A DNA stretch of 9,752 bases. Origin: Methylobacterium sp. GTDB taxonomy: Bacteria; Pseudomonadota; Alphaproteobacteria; Rhizobiales; Beijerinckiaceae. How positions within the stretch are numbered: the stretch's first letter is position 1; each line of letters starts with the position of its first letter. Positions 1 through 6,846 of the stretch are shown here, piece by piece. The stretch is taken from contig JAJKJG010000054.1 in assembly GCA_021154065.1 (NCBI GenBank), positions 1 through 9,752 on the forward strand. Direction: 5' to 3'. A program made the translations under genes and the position numbers. The notes below the pieces were generated by a model. It ran no database searches. It saw only the letters and a list, made by a program, of their open reading frames with translations, and was not told where the DNA came from.

Positions 1-10
1 CCTGTTAAGA

Positions 11-35
11 AGCCCCGGCTGCCACGGCCGGGGCT
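11..35 (+). terminator. Hairpin terminator of an upstream gene
   Basis: A 9-bp perfect stem (AGCCCCGGC at 11-19 with GCCGGGGCT at 27-35) encloses a 7-base loop and is followed by GTTGCATTTT. This is the shape of an intrinsic terminator for a plus-strand gene ending at or before the window start. The in-register TAA at 6-8 may be that gene's stop, but no coding sequence is visible to support this. The T-tract is delayed and short, so efficiency is uncertain. Confidence 0.7.
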
Positions 36-185
36 GTTGCATTTTCAGCGACACTGCCGGCGAAAGACGGGATTCGCCCCAGGCTCGCGCTGACGCGCCA
101 CGTTCTCGCCACATCTCCTATCTCCCATAAACCATACCAAAGGTTTGGGACGCCGATTCAACGGCGAGCGGGGAGATCAGGTCGA
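36..185. other. Intergenic leader of the transglycosylase gene
   Basis: No gene is seen here. A weak sigma-70-like promoter can be drawn for the plus strand: TTCTCG at 103-108 and CATAAA at 126-131, with 17 bases between. That would start RNA near 138. The match is poor (about 3/6 and 4/6) and is not claimed as a site. GGGGAG at 170-175 and AGG at 179-181 are possible ribosome-binding bases for the ATG at 186. Confidence 0.3.
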
Positions 186-1307
186 ATGCCGCTGCGGACG
201 ATGGCGCTTGCGCGCGCCACCGAGCAGGTCGGCCGCTTCGCGGGTGCGGGGTCGGGCGAGTGCCTGGCGCTGCGTTCCGCCGGCGCCCATGACCGCGAGA
301 CGTTCGTGCCGGTCATGGCGCGTTCGCTCGTCGTCTGCGCCGGAGCGGCCGCAGTGCTCGCCGCCGTGCTCGGCGGGATGCGTAATTTCGAGGTCAGCCC
401 GGCGCAAGCCGCCGTTCCGTCCGAGATCGGCGTCTTCCTGCGGCCGCGCGTCAGCCTGTTCTCGTCGTCGCCGGCGCGCGAGGAGCCTCGCGCCGGCAGC
501 GTGCTCTCGGCGTCCGTGCTCTCGGCGTCCGCGCCGATCGACCGCGTGCCGCTCGATCTGCTCTGGCCCGACGCGCCGCTCCAGGAAGCCCTCGCCGGCA
601 ATCCCGACGATATCCTCGAATTCGGCCCGATGCGGATCCGGCGCCACCTCGTCCACACCATCATCAAGGCCGGCCAGGCAACCGCGACCGATCCGATCCT
701 GCTGATGGCGATCGCCGACAAGGAGTCGAGCTTCTCGACCGGGGTCAAGGCCAAGACCTCCTCGGCGACCGGACTCTACCAGTTCATCGAGGCGACCTGG
801 CTCAAGACCGTGCGCGACTTCGGCGCGAGGCACGGGCTCGAGAAGGAGGCGAAAGCGATCAACTGGGTCGATGACGAGCTCGTCGTCGCCGACCCGGCCG
901 AGAAGGCGCGCATCCTCGAGCTCCGGCGCGACCCGTACGTCTCGGCGCTGCTCGCTGCCGAAATGCTGAAGCGCGACCGGAACCGGATCGGCAAGCGCAT
1001 CGGCCGCGAGCTCACCGACGGTGAGACCTATCTCGCCCACTTCCTCGGCCCCGACGACGCCGAGCGCTTCCTGGAGAAGGTGGTCGGCGAGCCCAAGGCC
1101 GGCGCCGTCAAGCTCCTGCCGCGGCCGGCCCGCGCCAACCGCTCGATCTTCTACGCCCGCACCGGCCGCAAGTTGAAGGGCCTCTCGGTCGCCGAGGTGC
1201 ATAGCAAGTTCGAGCGCATGATGGGGCTCCGGCTCGACCGCTACCGCAACGTCCATCAGGTCGCGAACGCGACGGTCGCCGGCGAAGCCGTCGCCCAGCC
1301 CGAATAG
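186..1307 (+). CDS. Lytic transglycosylase (SLT-domain) protein, envelope-targeted
   Basis: This is a probable peptidoglycan lytic transglycosylase acting in the periplasm, 373 residues from the ATG at 186. Residues 44-76 have signal-peptide or membrane-anchor character: Met-Ala-Arg, an Ala/Val/Leu-rich core, then an AQAA site near 73-76. The SLT-like core lies at about 152-215. It has the catalytic-Glu context E180-S-S-F and the downstream GLYQF motif at 196-200 followed by a TWL segment. The C-terminal 150 residues are basic and uncharacterised. Start choice is uncertain. ATG 186 has GGGGAG about 10 bases upstream and coding-like codons from there on. ATG 315 (Met44) would give a standard signal peptide but has a poor ribosome-binding site. 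Residues 106-115 come from a perfect 15-bp tandem duplication. The family is clear from the motif; the specific role (wall turnover or assembly of a trans-envelope machine) is not. Confidence 0.85.
   Translation: MPLRTMALARATEQVGRFAGAGSGECLALRSAGAHDRETFVPVMARSLVVCAGAAAVLAAVLGGMRNFEVSPAQAAVPSEIGVFLRPRVSLFSSSPAREEPRAGSVLSASVLSASAPIDRVPLDLLWPDAPLQEALAGNPDDILEFGPMRIRRHLVHTIIKAGQATATDPILLMAIADKESSFSTGVKAKTSSATGLYQFIEATWLKTVRDFGARHGLEKEAKAINWVDDELVVADPAEKARILELRRDPYVSALLAAEMLKRDRNRIGKRIGRELTDGETYLAHFLGPDDAERFLEKVVGEPKAGAVKLLPRPARANRSIFYARTGRKLKGLSVAEVHSKFERMMGLRLDRYRNVHQVANATVAGEAVAQPE
501..530 (+). repeat. Perfect 15-bp tandem duplication in the transglycosylase gene
   Basis: GTGCTCTCGGCGTCC occurs twice back to back (501-515 and 516-530). 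It keeps frame and encodes VLSAS twice. It lies in the Ser/Ala-rich linker between the N-terminal hydrophobic segment and the catalytic domain, so one copy more or less should be tolerated. It looks like a recent slippage or duplication event. Confidence 0.95.
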
Positions 1308-1316
1308 CGGCTCGCT

Positions 1317-1334
1317 ATCGGCTCGCGAGCCGAT
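1317..1334 (+). terminator. Palindromic hairpin after the transglycosylase gene
   Basis: ATCGGCTCG directly abuts CGAGCCGAT, a perfect 18-bp palindrome. As RNA it can form a 7-bp stem with a CGCG loop, 9 bases after the TAG stop. CGATATTTTCC follows, a short T-run. This is terminator-like, but the T-run is short. A dyad protein-binding site is the alternative. Confidence 0.5.
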
Positions 1335-1419
1335 CGATATTTTCCGAACCTCCGCCGCCGCGTCATCCTCGGTTTGATCGAGACCGCCCGCATGGGCGTC
1401 TCCAGGTGGAGGAAAGCCC

Positions 1420-1875
1420 ATGAAGCGTCTGATCGCGGCAATCGCCCTTCTATCGCTCGCAATGTCGGCAGCGCCGGCTGGCGCTGGCACGGCCGAGGAG
1501 CTGCGCGCGCTCTATGCGCGCTTCCTTGCGGCCCAGAATGCGCACGACGTCGCTGCGGTGCGGCCGCTGCTCGCCGACGGGCCGCGCTTCCTCTGGGTCA
1601 GCGATGGCAAGACCTTCTGGGGCCGCGAGACCATGCTCGAACGCATGGGCTCATTCCAGGCCGCGGAGGTCTGGCGGGTCGCGCCGGATCTCGAGAGAGC
1701 CGCCACGGTCGAGATCGGCGCCGACGCCGGCTATCTCCACCTGCCGCTCGAGCTCATCATCGGCGCCAAGGCCAATCCCGACCGGCTGCGCTTCCTGGTC
1801 AGCATGCTCGGCGTGAAGACGCCGGCAGGCTGGCGCATCGCGGCGTTGTTCACGACCACCGAGAAGCCGGAGTAG
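1420..1875 (+). CDS. Secreted NTF2/SnoaL-like (DUF4440-type) protein
   Basis: A 151-residue protein of unknown specific function. Residues 1-22 form a clear signal peptide: MKR, a hydrophobic core, and an AGA site near 21-23. The mature part of about 128 residues fits the small alpha+beta cone of the NTF2/SnoaL superfamily. It opens with an amphipathic helix with the typical ...LYARFLAAQNAHD... pattern, and an aromatic/hydrophobic strand pattern (FLWVSDGKTFWG, GWRIAALFTT) follows. Such proteins are ligand-binding or small-molecule-converting folds, and no catalytic residue can be assigned here. The start is well supported: GGAGGAAA lies about 5 bases upstream of the ATG. It follows the transglycosylase after 112 bases containing a palindrome, so it may have its own transcript. 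It converges with the next gene, with 28 bases between the stops. The family assignment rests on pattern only. Confidence 0.8.
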   Translation: MKRLIAAIALLSLAMSAAPAGAGTAEELRALYARFLAAQNAHDVAAVRPLLADGPRFLWVSDGKTFWGRETMLERMGSFQAAEVWRVAPDLERAATVEIGADAGYLHLPLELIIGAKANPDRLRFLVSMLGVKTPAGWRIAALFTTTEKPE

Positions 1876-1903
1876 CTCTGCTCGGCGCTACGGCGGTCCG
1901 GCG

Positions 1904-2656
1904 TTATTGGCGCTTCGCGGGGTCGGGCTCATAGGCCGCGAGCGCGAGGAGCGGTGCCGGCATGTCGGCGCCGGCGCGGCGCAGCTTCTGGGCCGAGTCG
2001 CGGCAGGCCTGCCGATCGCCGCCGCCGGTGGTGTCCCGCACCTGCTGCAAGGTCGTGTCCCCGGCGAGCTTGGTGTCGCCCGAGGGGCCGGCGGGAGCCG
2101 CCGGCGCGCTCCCGGCGGAGCCCGAGCCCGAGGCATGCGGGCTCGAGGCGGCTTCGGGCGCCGCGCCTGTCGCGACCGGGGTGGTCGGCGGTGCGGCCGG
2201 CTGAGCGGTTGTATTCGTCGAGGTCGAGGGGCCCTGTGAACCGCCGCCTTGGGTTCCGGTCGCCTGCCCGTCCATGCGAGGCGGCGCGGTCGAGGCCTGC
2301 TGCTGCGAGCCGCCGGCGGCAGCCGCGGGCTGCGGCGGGGCAGGGGGCTGCGCCGGTGCTTGGGCCTGCGCCGGAGCCGCGGCCTGGCCGGGCGCCGGCT
2401 TTGGCGGCTCGGCCGCCTTCTTCTCGGCGTAGGCGAGGAGTTCCTTGCAGAGATCCGCCGGGCCGGATGCCGCCTGGGCTGCAGGCGGCGCGGCCGCCGC
2501 AGCCGGAACCGGGGCTGCGGGCTGCGCGGCCGGCGCCTGCCCTTGCGCCGCGGGCTGATCGGCGGGCGGCTGCGGCGGGCTCGTCTGGGCTGCTGCTGAG
2601 ACCGCGATCAGAGCCGACGTGCCGAGAAGGGCTGCAAACAGGGCGCCACGCATCAT
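1904..2656 (-). CDS. Secreted Pro/Ala/Gln-rich protein with two cysteines, function unknown
   Basis: A 250-residue protein I do not recognise by function. Residues 1-24 are a signal peptide ending in SAAAQ. Most of the mature chain is low-complexity Pro/Ala/Gln/Gly/Ser (about 25-66, 83-125 and 130-195). Two short ordered islands break it: one around residues 67-82 (DLCKELLAYAEKKA, Cys70) and a C-terminal helical segment at about 200-248 with Cys218 and a polar/hydrophobic periodicity. These are the only cysteines, so an intra- or intermolecular disulfide outside the cytoplasm is plausible. GGAGG lies 3 bases before the first ATG and 6 bases before a second, adjacent ATG (2653), so translation may start one codon later. 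It lies 60 bases downstream of a small membrane-protein gene on the same strand and may share its EcfG-type promoter. The repetitive composition opens long false frames on the opposite strand. Confidence 0.8.
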   Translation of the reverse strand: MMRGALFAALLGTSALIAVSAAAQTSPPQPPADQPAAQGQAPAAQPAAPVPAAAAAPPAAQAASGPADLCKELLAYAEKKAAEPPKPAPGQAAAPAQAQAPAQPPAPPQPAAAAGGSQQQASTAPPRMDGQATGTQGGGSQGPSTSTNTTAQPAAPPTTPVATGAAPEAASSPHASGSGSAGSAPAAPAGPSGDTKLAGDTTLQQVRDTTGGGDRQACRDSAQKLRRAGADMPAPLLALAAYEPDPAKRQ

Positions 2657-2716
2657 ATTCCTCCGGTCAGGCTTCTTTCCCGGATCATGCCCGGCGCAAG
2701 GAGAAGCGACAAGCGC

Positions 2717-2872
2717 TCAATTGCTGGCTTCGGCGGCGCAGATGAGCGTGAACACCCCGACGACGGCGCCGAGCTCCACCACGCTTCGCAAGATGAAGGC
2801 ATAATCGAGAGGGGGGCCCAAAAAAGCGACGATCGCAAGCGTCAGCGCAACCACACCGGCCCACAGAGCCAT
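2717..2872 (-). CDS. Small two-helix membrane protein (51 aa)
   Basis: A 51-residue hydrophobic protein with no recognised family. It has two predicted membrane helices, about residues 2-20 (after Met-Ala-Leu-Trp) and 30-47. A short loop containing PPLDY and an Arg joins them. The start at 2872 is chosen because GGAGGAG lies 5 bases upstream of its ATG. A longer in-frame opening to 2920 adds only a Cys/Arg/Gly-rich stretch and overrides that ribosome-binding site. About 60 bases upstream of the ATG is a GGAAC-N16-CGTT element, the hallmark of EcfG general-stress promoters. Small membrane proteins are common among such targets in alphaproteobacteria. The secreted Pro/Ala-rich gene follows 60 bases downstream, probably in the same transcript. 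Its likely role is an envelope accessory under stress, but this is inference from context only. Confidence 0.75.
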   Translation of the reverse strand: MALWAGVVALTLAIVAFLGPPLDYAFILRSVVELGAVVGVFTLICAAEASN

Positions 2873-3150
2873 GGCTCTCCTCCCACCCGGCAAGCAACAA
2901 ACAGGGGAACGGGTACGCACTCACCCGAGCGAGAACGCGCCCGGCGCAGATTCGTTCCATGGGCTTAAGGTCGGTTCGCCGTGGGATTGCGCTTTCTCCG
3001 AAATCGTACAGGATGCCGGACCAGAAAATCTGCTAGGAACATGCCGTCCGCAGCTCGCTGTGGGAACGCCGACCGCGCCGGTCAGAAGCGCGGCTCGTCC
3101 CGGCAGGCGGGCGGCAACGATGGGTAGGAAAGCTAACGGGAGGAAAATCC
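2873..3150. other. Divergent intergenic region
   Basis: This is 278 bases between the divergently transcribed small membrane gene and the ABC importer. The left part holds the EcfG-type promoter described separately. For the importer I see only a weak candidate, TTGCGC near 2986 with AGGATG 17 bases later, which I do not call. GACC-GCGCC-GGTC near 3070 is a short dyad. No clear operator for a sugar regulator is visible. Confidence 0.4.
2934..2958 (-). promoter_or_regulatory. EcfG (general stress sigma) promoter for the 2872-1904 genes
   Basis: On the minus strand GGAAC (2958-2954) is followed, after exactly 16 bases, by CGTT (2937-2934). This matches the alphaproteobacterial EcfG consensus GGAAC-N16/17-CGTT. 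RNA would begin near 2926, giving a leader of about 55 bases before the ATG at 2872. Position, orientation and both motif halves are perfect; activity is inferred. Confidence 0.7.
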
Positions 3151-4491
3151 ATGGCGAAACTCAAGGTAACGCGTCGGCGCTTTCTGCAGACCACGGCCGC
3201 CGCGTCGACGTTTGTCGCCGCGCCGTTCGTTCGTGACGCGAATGCGGCCGGCAGCTTGTCGATCGGCTTCTGGGACCATTGGGTGCCCGGCGCCAACAAG
3301 GCGACGGAAGAGATCGTCCGCGCCTGGGCCGACAAGGAAAAAGTCGACGTGAAGATGGATTTCATCACGTCGCAAGGGAACAAGAACCTCCTGACGATCG
3401 CCGCCGAGGCGCAGGCGAAGGCCGGCCACGACATCTTCGCGTTCCAGAGCTGGTGGCTTCTGGAGCACGCCGACTCGATTGAGCCCGTCGACGAGATCAT
3501 GAAGCAGCTCATCGCCCAGAACGGCAACGTCAACGGCACGGTCGAATATCTCGGCCGCGACAAGGGCGGCCGCTGGCTCGGCGTGCCGGCGACGGTCGGC
3601 AGCCAGATCAAGGGACCGTGCTCCCGCATCGACCTGATGAAGCAGCACGCCGGCATCGACGTGCAGGCGATGTATCCGGCCGGCAGCGAACCGAAGGCCG
3701 AGAACTGGACCCTCGACACCTTCCTCAAGGCAGCCGAGGCCTGCCATAAGGCGGGTTCCACCTTCGGCATCGGGCTCGGCCAGACCACCGACTCGGTCGA
3801 CACCGCCGGGGCGATCTTCCAGTCCTTCGGCGCCGAGCTCGTCGACAAGGCCGGCAAGGTCACGGTGAAGTCGGACAACGTCCGCAAGGCGATGGAGTTT
3901 TACAAGAAGCTGGCCGCCGTGCTGCCGCCGGATGCGCCGGCCTGGGACGACGCTTCGAACAACAAGTGGCTCGTCTCCGGACGCGGCGCCCTCATCATGA
4001 ACCCGCCGAGCGCCTGGGCGGTCGCCAAGCGCGACGCGCCGCAGGTCGCCGAGCAGTGCTGGACGCACGGCTTCCCGGCGGGCCCGGCCGGCCGCTTCGC
4101 GCCGTTCCTGCCCTACTTCTGGGGCATCTGGAACTTCTCGAAGAACAAGTCGGCGGCAAAGAGCCTGCTCGTTGCGCTCTCGACCCACGACGCCATCGGC
4201 AAGATGGTGGCGGCGAGCGGCGGCTACGACCTGCCGGCTTACGAGAAGCTCACGACGCTCAAGACCTGGGCCGAGGAAGGGCCGCCGAAGGGCACGCTGT
4301 ACCACTACCCGAACCCGCACAACCATCAGACCTTGTCGATCGCGGCGGCGCCGGCGCCGACCACCATCGCCTTCCAGATCTACACCCAGGCGATCCAGAC
4401 CAAGATGGTCGTGCGACATCTCCAGGGCGAGGCACTCGAGAAAACCCTCGCCTGGGCCGAGACCGAGGTCGAAGGCTTCATGCGCACCTGA
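3151..4491 (+). CDS. ABC transporter extracellular solute-binding protein (family 1, CUT1 type)
   Basis: A periplasmic substrate-binding protein that delivers its ligand to the two permeases encoded next, 446 residues. The N-terminus carries a twin-arginine (Tat) signal: T7-R8-R9-R10-F11-L12-Q13, a hydrophobic Ala/Thr stretch, and an ANA site near 31-32. So it is probably exported folded. The mature protein opens with a strand (SLSIGFWDHW) and has the alternating two-lobe layout of family 1 solute-binding proteins. Aromatic-rich stretches (FQSWWLLEHA, FLPYFWGIWNF) are of the kind that stack on sugar rings. The length is typical. The start is well set: GGGAGG lies 7 bases upstream of the ATG. 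It is the first gene of a three-gene operon, with a strong hairpin just after its stop. The substrate cannot be read from sequence; a sugar, oligosaccharide or polyol is the expectation for this class. Confidence 0.93.
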   Translation: MAKLKVTRRRFLQTTAAASTFVAAPFVRDANAAGSLSIGFWDHWVPGANKATEEIVRAWADKEKVDVKMDFITSQGNKNLLTIAAEAQAKAGHDIFAFQSWWLLEHADSIEPVDEIMKQLIAQNGNVNGTVEYLGRDKGGRWLGVPATVGSQIKGPCSRIDLMKQHAGIDVQAMYPAGSEPKAENWTLDTFLKAAEACHKAGSTFGIGLGQTTDSVDTAGAIFQSFGAELVDKAGKVTVKSDNVRKAMEFYKKLAAVLPPDAPAWDDASNNKWLVSGRGALIMNPPSAWAVAKRDAPQVAEQCWTHGFPAGPAGRFAPFLPYFWGIWNFSKNKSAAKSLLVALSTHDAIGKMVAASGGYDLPAYEKLTTLKTWAEEGPPKGTLYHYPNPHNHQTLSIAAAPAPTTIAFQIYTQAIQTKMVVRHLQGEALEKTLAWAETEVEGFMRT

Positions 4492-4501
4492 CCCGCAAAG
4501 G

Positions 4502-4529
4502 CGCTCCGCCGTCAGTCGACGGCGGAGCG
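4502..4529 (+). promoter_or_regulatory. Intercistronic stem-loop between binding protein and permease genes
   Basis: A 12-bp perfect stem (CGCTCCGCCGTC at 4502-4513 with GACGGCGGAGCG at 4518-4529) closes on an AGTC tetraloop, 10 bases after the binding-protein stop. No T-run follows, so a strong terminator is unlikely. In this position such hairpins commonly protect the 3' end of the binding-protein message and let it accumulate above the permease message. Confidence 0.8.
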
Positions 4530-4596
4530 TCCGCTCTCCGGAGCCGCGGACGGATCCTGCCGCCCGCGGCGCCCCCGCCGCAGCGCGAGGTTGCCG

Positions 4597-5529
4597 ATGT
4601 CCGATATTGCCATTCGAAGCCATTCGATCAGGGTCGCGGCCCGGCCGCGCTCGCGTCTGCGCGAGTTCTTCCAGCAGAAATCGACGGTCGCTTTCCTGTT
4701 CACGCTGCCGCTGATCCTGCTGATCGCGGTGCTCGTGATCTACCCGGCCTTCTACTCGGTCTATCTCGCCATGCTGAGCAAGCGCATGGACCGGTTCGTC
4801 GGGTTCTCGAACTTCTCGTTCCTGTTCACCCGCGAGACGTTCTGGATGGTGGTGAAGCAGTCCTGCATCTTCGCCGTCACCGCGGTCATCTTCAAGGCGA
4901 TCCTCGGCTTCATCGTCGCCCATCTCGTCCATGCCATTCCGACCGAGGGTCAGCGCAAGTGGCGCGGCATGCTGCTCGTCCCGTGGGTGATCCCGCCGGC
5001 GCTGTCGACGCTCGCCTGGCTGTGGCTGTTCGATCCGTCCTACTCGGCCTTCAACTACATCATCGTGGCGCTCGGCGGGGATCCGATCCCGTGGACCGGC
5101 GACGCGATGTGGGCGCGCGCCTCCGTCATCCTCGTCAACATCTGGATCGGCGCGCCGTTCTTCATGATCATGTACCTCGCGGCGCTGAAATCGGTGCCGG
5201 CCGAGCTCTACGAGGTCGCGGCGATCGACGGCGCGAATTGGCTCCAGAAGCTCTGGTACATCACCATCCCGATGATGCGGAACATCATCGCCATCACGGC
5301 GCTGTTCTCGCTCATCGTCACCTTCGCGAACTTCGACATCGTCCGCATCCTGACCGCCGGCGGGCCGATCGACCTGACCCACGTCTTCGCGACCTGGGCC
5401 TTCAAGCTCGGCATCGAGGGCGGCGACATCCCGCTCGGCGCCTCGATCTCGCTGTTCATGGTGCCGATCCTGACCGTCGCGGCGATCTTCATCCTGCGCG
5501 ACATCAACAAGCGCGGGGAGAAGATGTGA
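4597..5529 (+). CDS. ABC sugar transporter permease, MalF/UgpA-like
   Basis: Inner-membrane permease subunit 1 of the importer, 310 residues. Predicted membrane helices lie at about 31-55, 84-110, 122-147, 175-197, 229-248 and 283-301. The cytoplasmic EAA loop that docks on the ATPase is at about 203-226 (ELYEVAAIDGANWLQKLW, then P225), close to the family consensus EAAxxDGA...G with Asn in place of a typical small residue. The N-terminus (residues 1-28) is basic and cytoplasmic. I chose ATG 4597 because GAGG lies 6 bases upstream. A TTG two codons earlier is in frame but would touch that ribosome-binding site. The gene is 105 bases after the binding protein, separated by the stem-loop. It overlaps the next permease by one base (TGATG), indicating translational coupling. 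The fold is a confident call; the substrate is unknown. Confidence 0.93.
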   Translation: MSDIAIRSHSIRVAARPRSRLREFFQQKSTVAFLFTLPLILLIAVLVIYPAFYSVYLAMLSKRMDRFVGFSNFSFLFTRETFWMVVKQSCIFAVTAVIFKAILGFIVAHLVHAIPTEGQRKWRGMLLVPWVIPPALSTLAWLWLFDPSYSAFNYIIVALGGDPIPWTGDAMWARASVILVNIWIGAPFFMIMYLAALKSVPAELYEVAAIDGANWLQKLWYITIPMMRNIIAITALFSLIVTFANFDIVRILTAGGPIDLTHVFATWAFKLGIEGGDIPLGASISLFMVPILTVAAIFILRDINKRGEKM

Positions 5530-6452
5530 TGGCGACGAGCGCGCTGTCCTCCGCCCCCGCCGGCGTCGCGGCCGGAGCCGATGCCGACGCCGGCCCGGTC
5601 GGCCACGACCGCAAATGGGCGATGCGCTGGGCGTATTTCTTCCTCTGCATCTTCGCCGGCTTCGCGCTCTTGCCGCCGCTCTACATGCTGATCACGAGCC
5701 TGAAGAAGTCGAGCGAGATCTCGGCGGCGACCAACCCCTGGTGGGTCTATCATCCGACGCTCGGGAACTTCGTCGACCTCCTGACCTCGCGCGCGTTCCA
5801 GACCTTCTTCCTGAACTCGGCGGTCGTCGCGGTGCTCGTCGTCGCGATCACCATGCTGATCAGCGTTCCGGCCGCCTTCGCGCTCTCGCGCATGAAGTTC
5901 TGGGGCTCGGGCATTCTCGCCACCGGCATTTTCCTGACCTACCTCATCCCGGAGACGCTGCTCTTCATCCCGCTGTTCAAGATGTTCGCGACCTTCCGCG
6001 ACTGGACCGGGATCGAGCTCATTAATCACTGGTACGTGCTGCTGCTGCTCTACCCGACGCTCACCGTGCCCTTCTGCACCTGGATCATGATCGGCTATTT
6101 CGCCTCGATCCCGAAGGAGCTCGACGAGGCGGCGCTGATCGACGGCGCGAGCTGGACGCAGACGCTGCTGAAGATCTTCGTTCCGGTGGCGCTGCCCGGC
6201 ATCATCGCGGCGACGATCTTCGCCTTCACGGTCGCCTGGGCGCAGTTCCTCTATCCGCTCGCCTTCACGACCTCGGAGGACCAGCTCGTGCTCAGCGTCG
6301 GCATCGCGACGACGCTGATCCGCGCCGACGTGTTCAACTGGGGGCAGATCATGGCCGGCGCGCTGCTCGGCGCGGCGCCGCCGCTCATCATCTATGCCTT
6401 CCTGATGGACTATTACATCGCCGGCCTGACCGCGGGCGCGACGAAAGGCTGA
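5529..6452 (+). CDS. ABC sugar transporter permease, MalG/UgpE-like
   Basis: Inner-membrane permease subunit 2, 307 residues, the expected heterodimer partner of the preceding gene. Residues 1-30 are an Ala/Gly/Asp-rich cytoplasmic tail. Membrane helices lie at about 33-57, 94-118, 128-152, 166-190, 222-243 and 273-294. The EAA loop is at about 198-223 (ELDEAALIDGASWTQTLLK, then P219), a good match to the CUT1 consensus. The start is fixed by the overlapping TGATG junction with the upstream stop; GGGGAG about 9 bases before serves as the ribosome-binding site. The same frame stays open far upstream (to 3966) only because of base composition. The operon ends here: the next gene is convergent 13 bases later and no ATP-binding subunit follows. 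Confidence 0.93.
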   Translation: MATSALSSAPAGVAAGADADAGPVGHDRKWAMRWAYFFLCIFAGFALLPPLYMLITSLKKSSEISAATNPWWVYHPTLGNFVDLLTSRAFQTFFLNSAVVAVLVVAITMLISVPAAFALSRMKFWGSGILATGIFLTYLIPETLLFIPLFKMFATFRDWTGIELINHWYVLLLLYPTLTVPFCTWIMIGYFASIPKELDEAALIDGASWTQTLLKIFVPVALPGIIAATIFAFTVAWAQFLYPLAFTTSEDQLVLSVGIATTLIRADVFNWGQIMAGALLGAAPPLIIYAFLMDYYIAGLTAGATKG

Positions 6453-6465
6453 GCCGGACCAGGAG

Positions 6466-6681
6466 TCAGTGCACCAAATGGTGCAGGCTGCGGAGCACGG
6501 CGCCGACCGTCGCGCCCTGCAGCATCGCGAGATCGAAGATCAGGAAGGCGCTCACGAAGCCAAGGATGAGCCCGCGCGAGAACGCGACGAAGGTCGTGAT
6601 CTCCGCGGGCGCGGCTTCGGCCGTCGGCAGGCCGGGGCGGCGGTCGATACCAGGCCTCGCGAAACGCAGCGAAAAGCTCAT
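6466..6681 (-). CDS. Small single-helix membrane protein, function unknown
   Basis: A 71-residue protein with no recognised family. Residues 1-28 are polar and basic. One strong hydrophobic segment at about 29-54 (ITTFVAFSRGLILGF onward) is a likely membrane helix, and a short tail ends in His-His-Leu-Val-His. Codons in this frame end in G or C almost throughout, unlike the overlapping plus-strand frame, which supports real coding. No good ribosome-binding site precedes the ATG at 6681, so the start is uncertain. It converges on the permease gene with 13 bases between the stops. Its last codons include a 7-bp inverted repeat (6470-6476 with 6479-6485) that might act as a 3' hairpin for either strand. 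A distant EcfG-like promoter at 6951-6975 points towards it across a structured leader. Confidence 0.55.
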   Translation of the reverse strand: MSFSLRFARPGIDRRPGLPTAEAAPAEITTFVAFSRGLILGFVSAFLIFDLAMLQGATVGAVLRSLHHLVH

Positions 6682-6819
6682 ACGGCGTGACTAGCAGCGA
6701 AAGCTTAACGCCCGCCTAATGGCGATCCTTTGCAAAGTATTCGGTGCGGCAAGTTCTTTCGGCAGGCGTCGCCATCCGGATGCTTTGTTCCCGGCGATAA
6801 TTTATCCTTGCGTCGGCAT

Positions 6820-6846
6820 AACAAAGCCCGCCCTTTCCCTTGCGGG
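6820..6846 (-). terminator. Possible intrinsic terminator of a minus-strand leader or small RNA
   Basis: On the minus strand CCCGC (6846-6842), a 10-base purine-rich loop, and GCGGG (6831-6827) are followed by CTTTGTTA. The stem is short (5 bp, all G-C) but the position and T-rich 3' side are terminator-like. Its first arm can instead pair with GCGGG at 6885-6881 around two small hairpins (6864-6879 and 6851-6861). That gives two mutually exclusive folds. Confidence 0.35.

Noticed and set aside
177..1490. A 437-codon minus-strand frame across the transglycosylase gene
   Set aside because: Antisense shadow with composition-biased translation; the plus strand carries a catalytic motif and a hydrophobic export segment.
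4591..4596. TTG start two codons upstream for the first permease
   Set aside because: It directly abuts the GAGG ribosome-binding bases; the ATG at 4597 has proper spacing.
3133..5382. A 749-codon open frame on the minus strand across the binding-protein and first permease genes
   Set aside because: It lies antisense to two well-recognised genes, and its translation is Arg/Asp/Glu/Val-rich with no domain. It is the usual mirror frame of G/C-ending codons.
3966..5528. Upstream extension of the second permease frame, which would make an 828-residue protein
   Set aside because: The extension runs out of frame through the binding protein and first permease. The true start is the ATG in the TGATG overlap at 5529.
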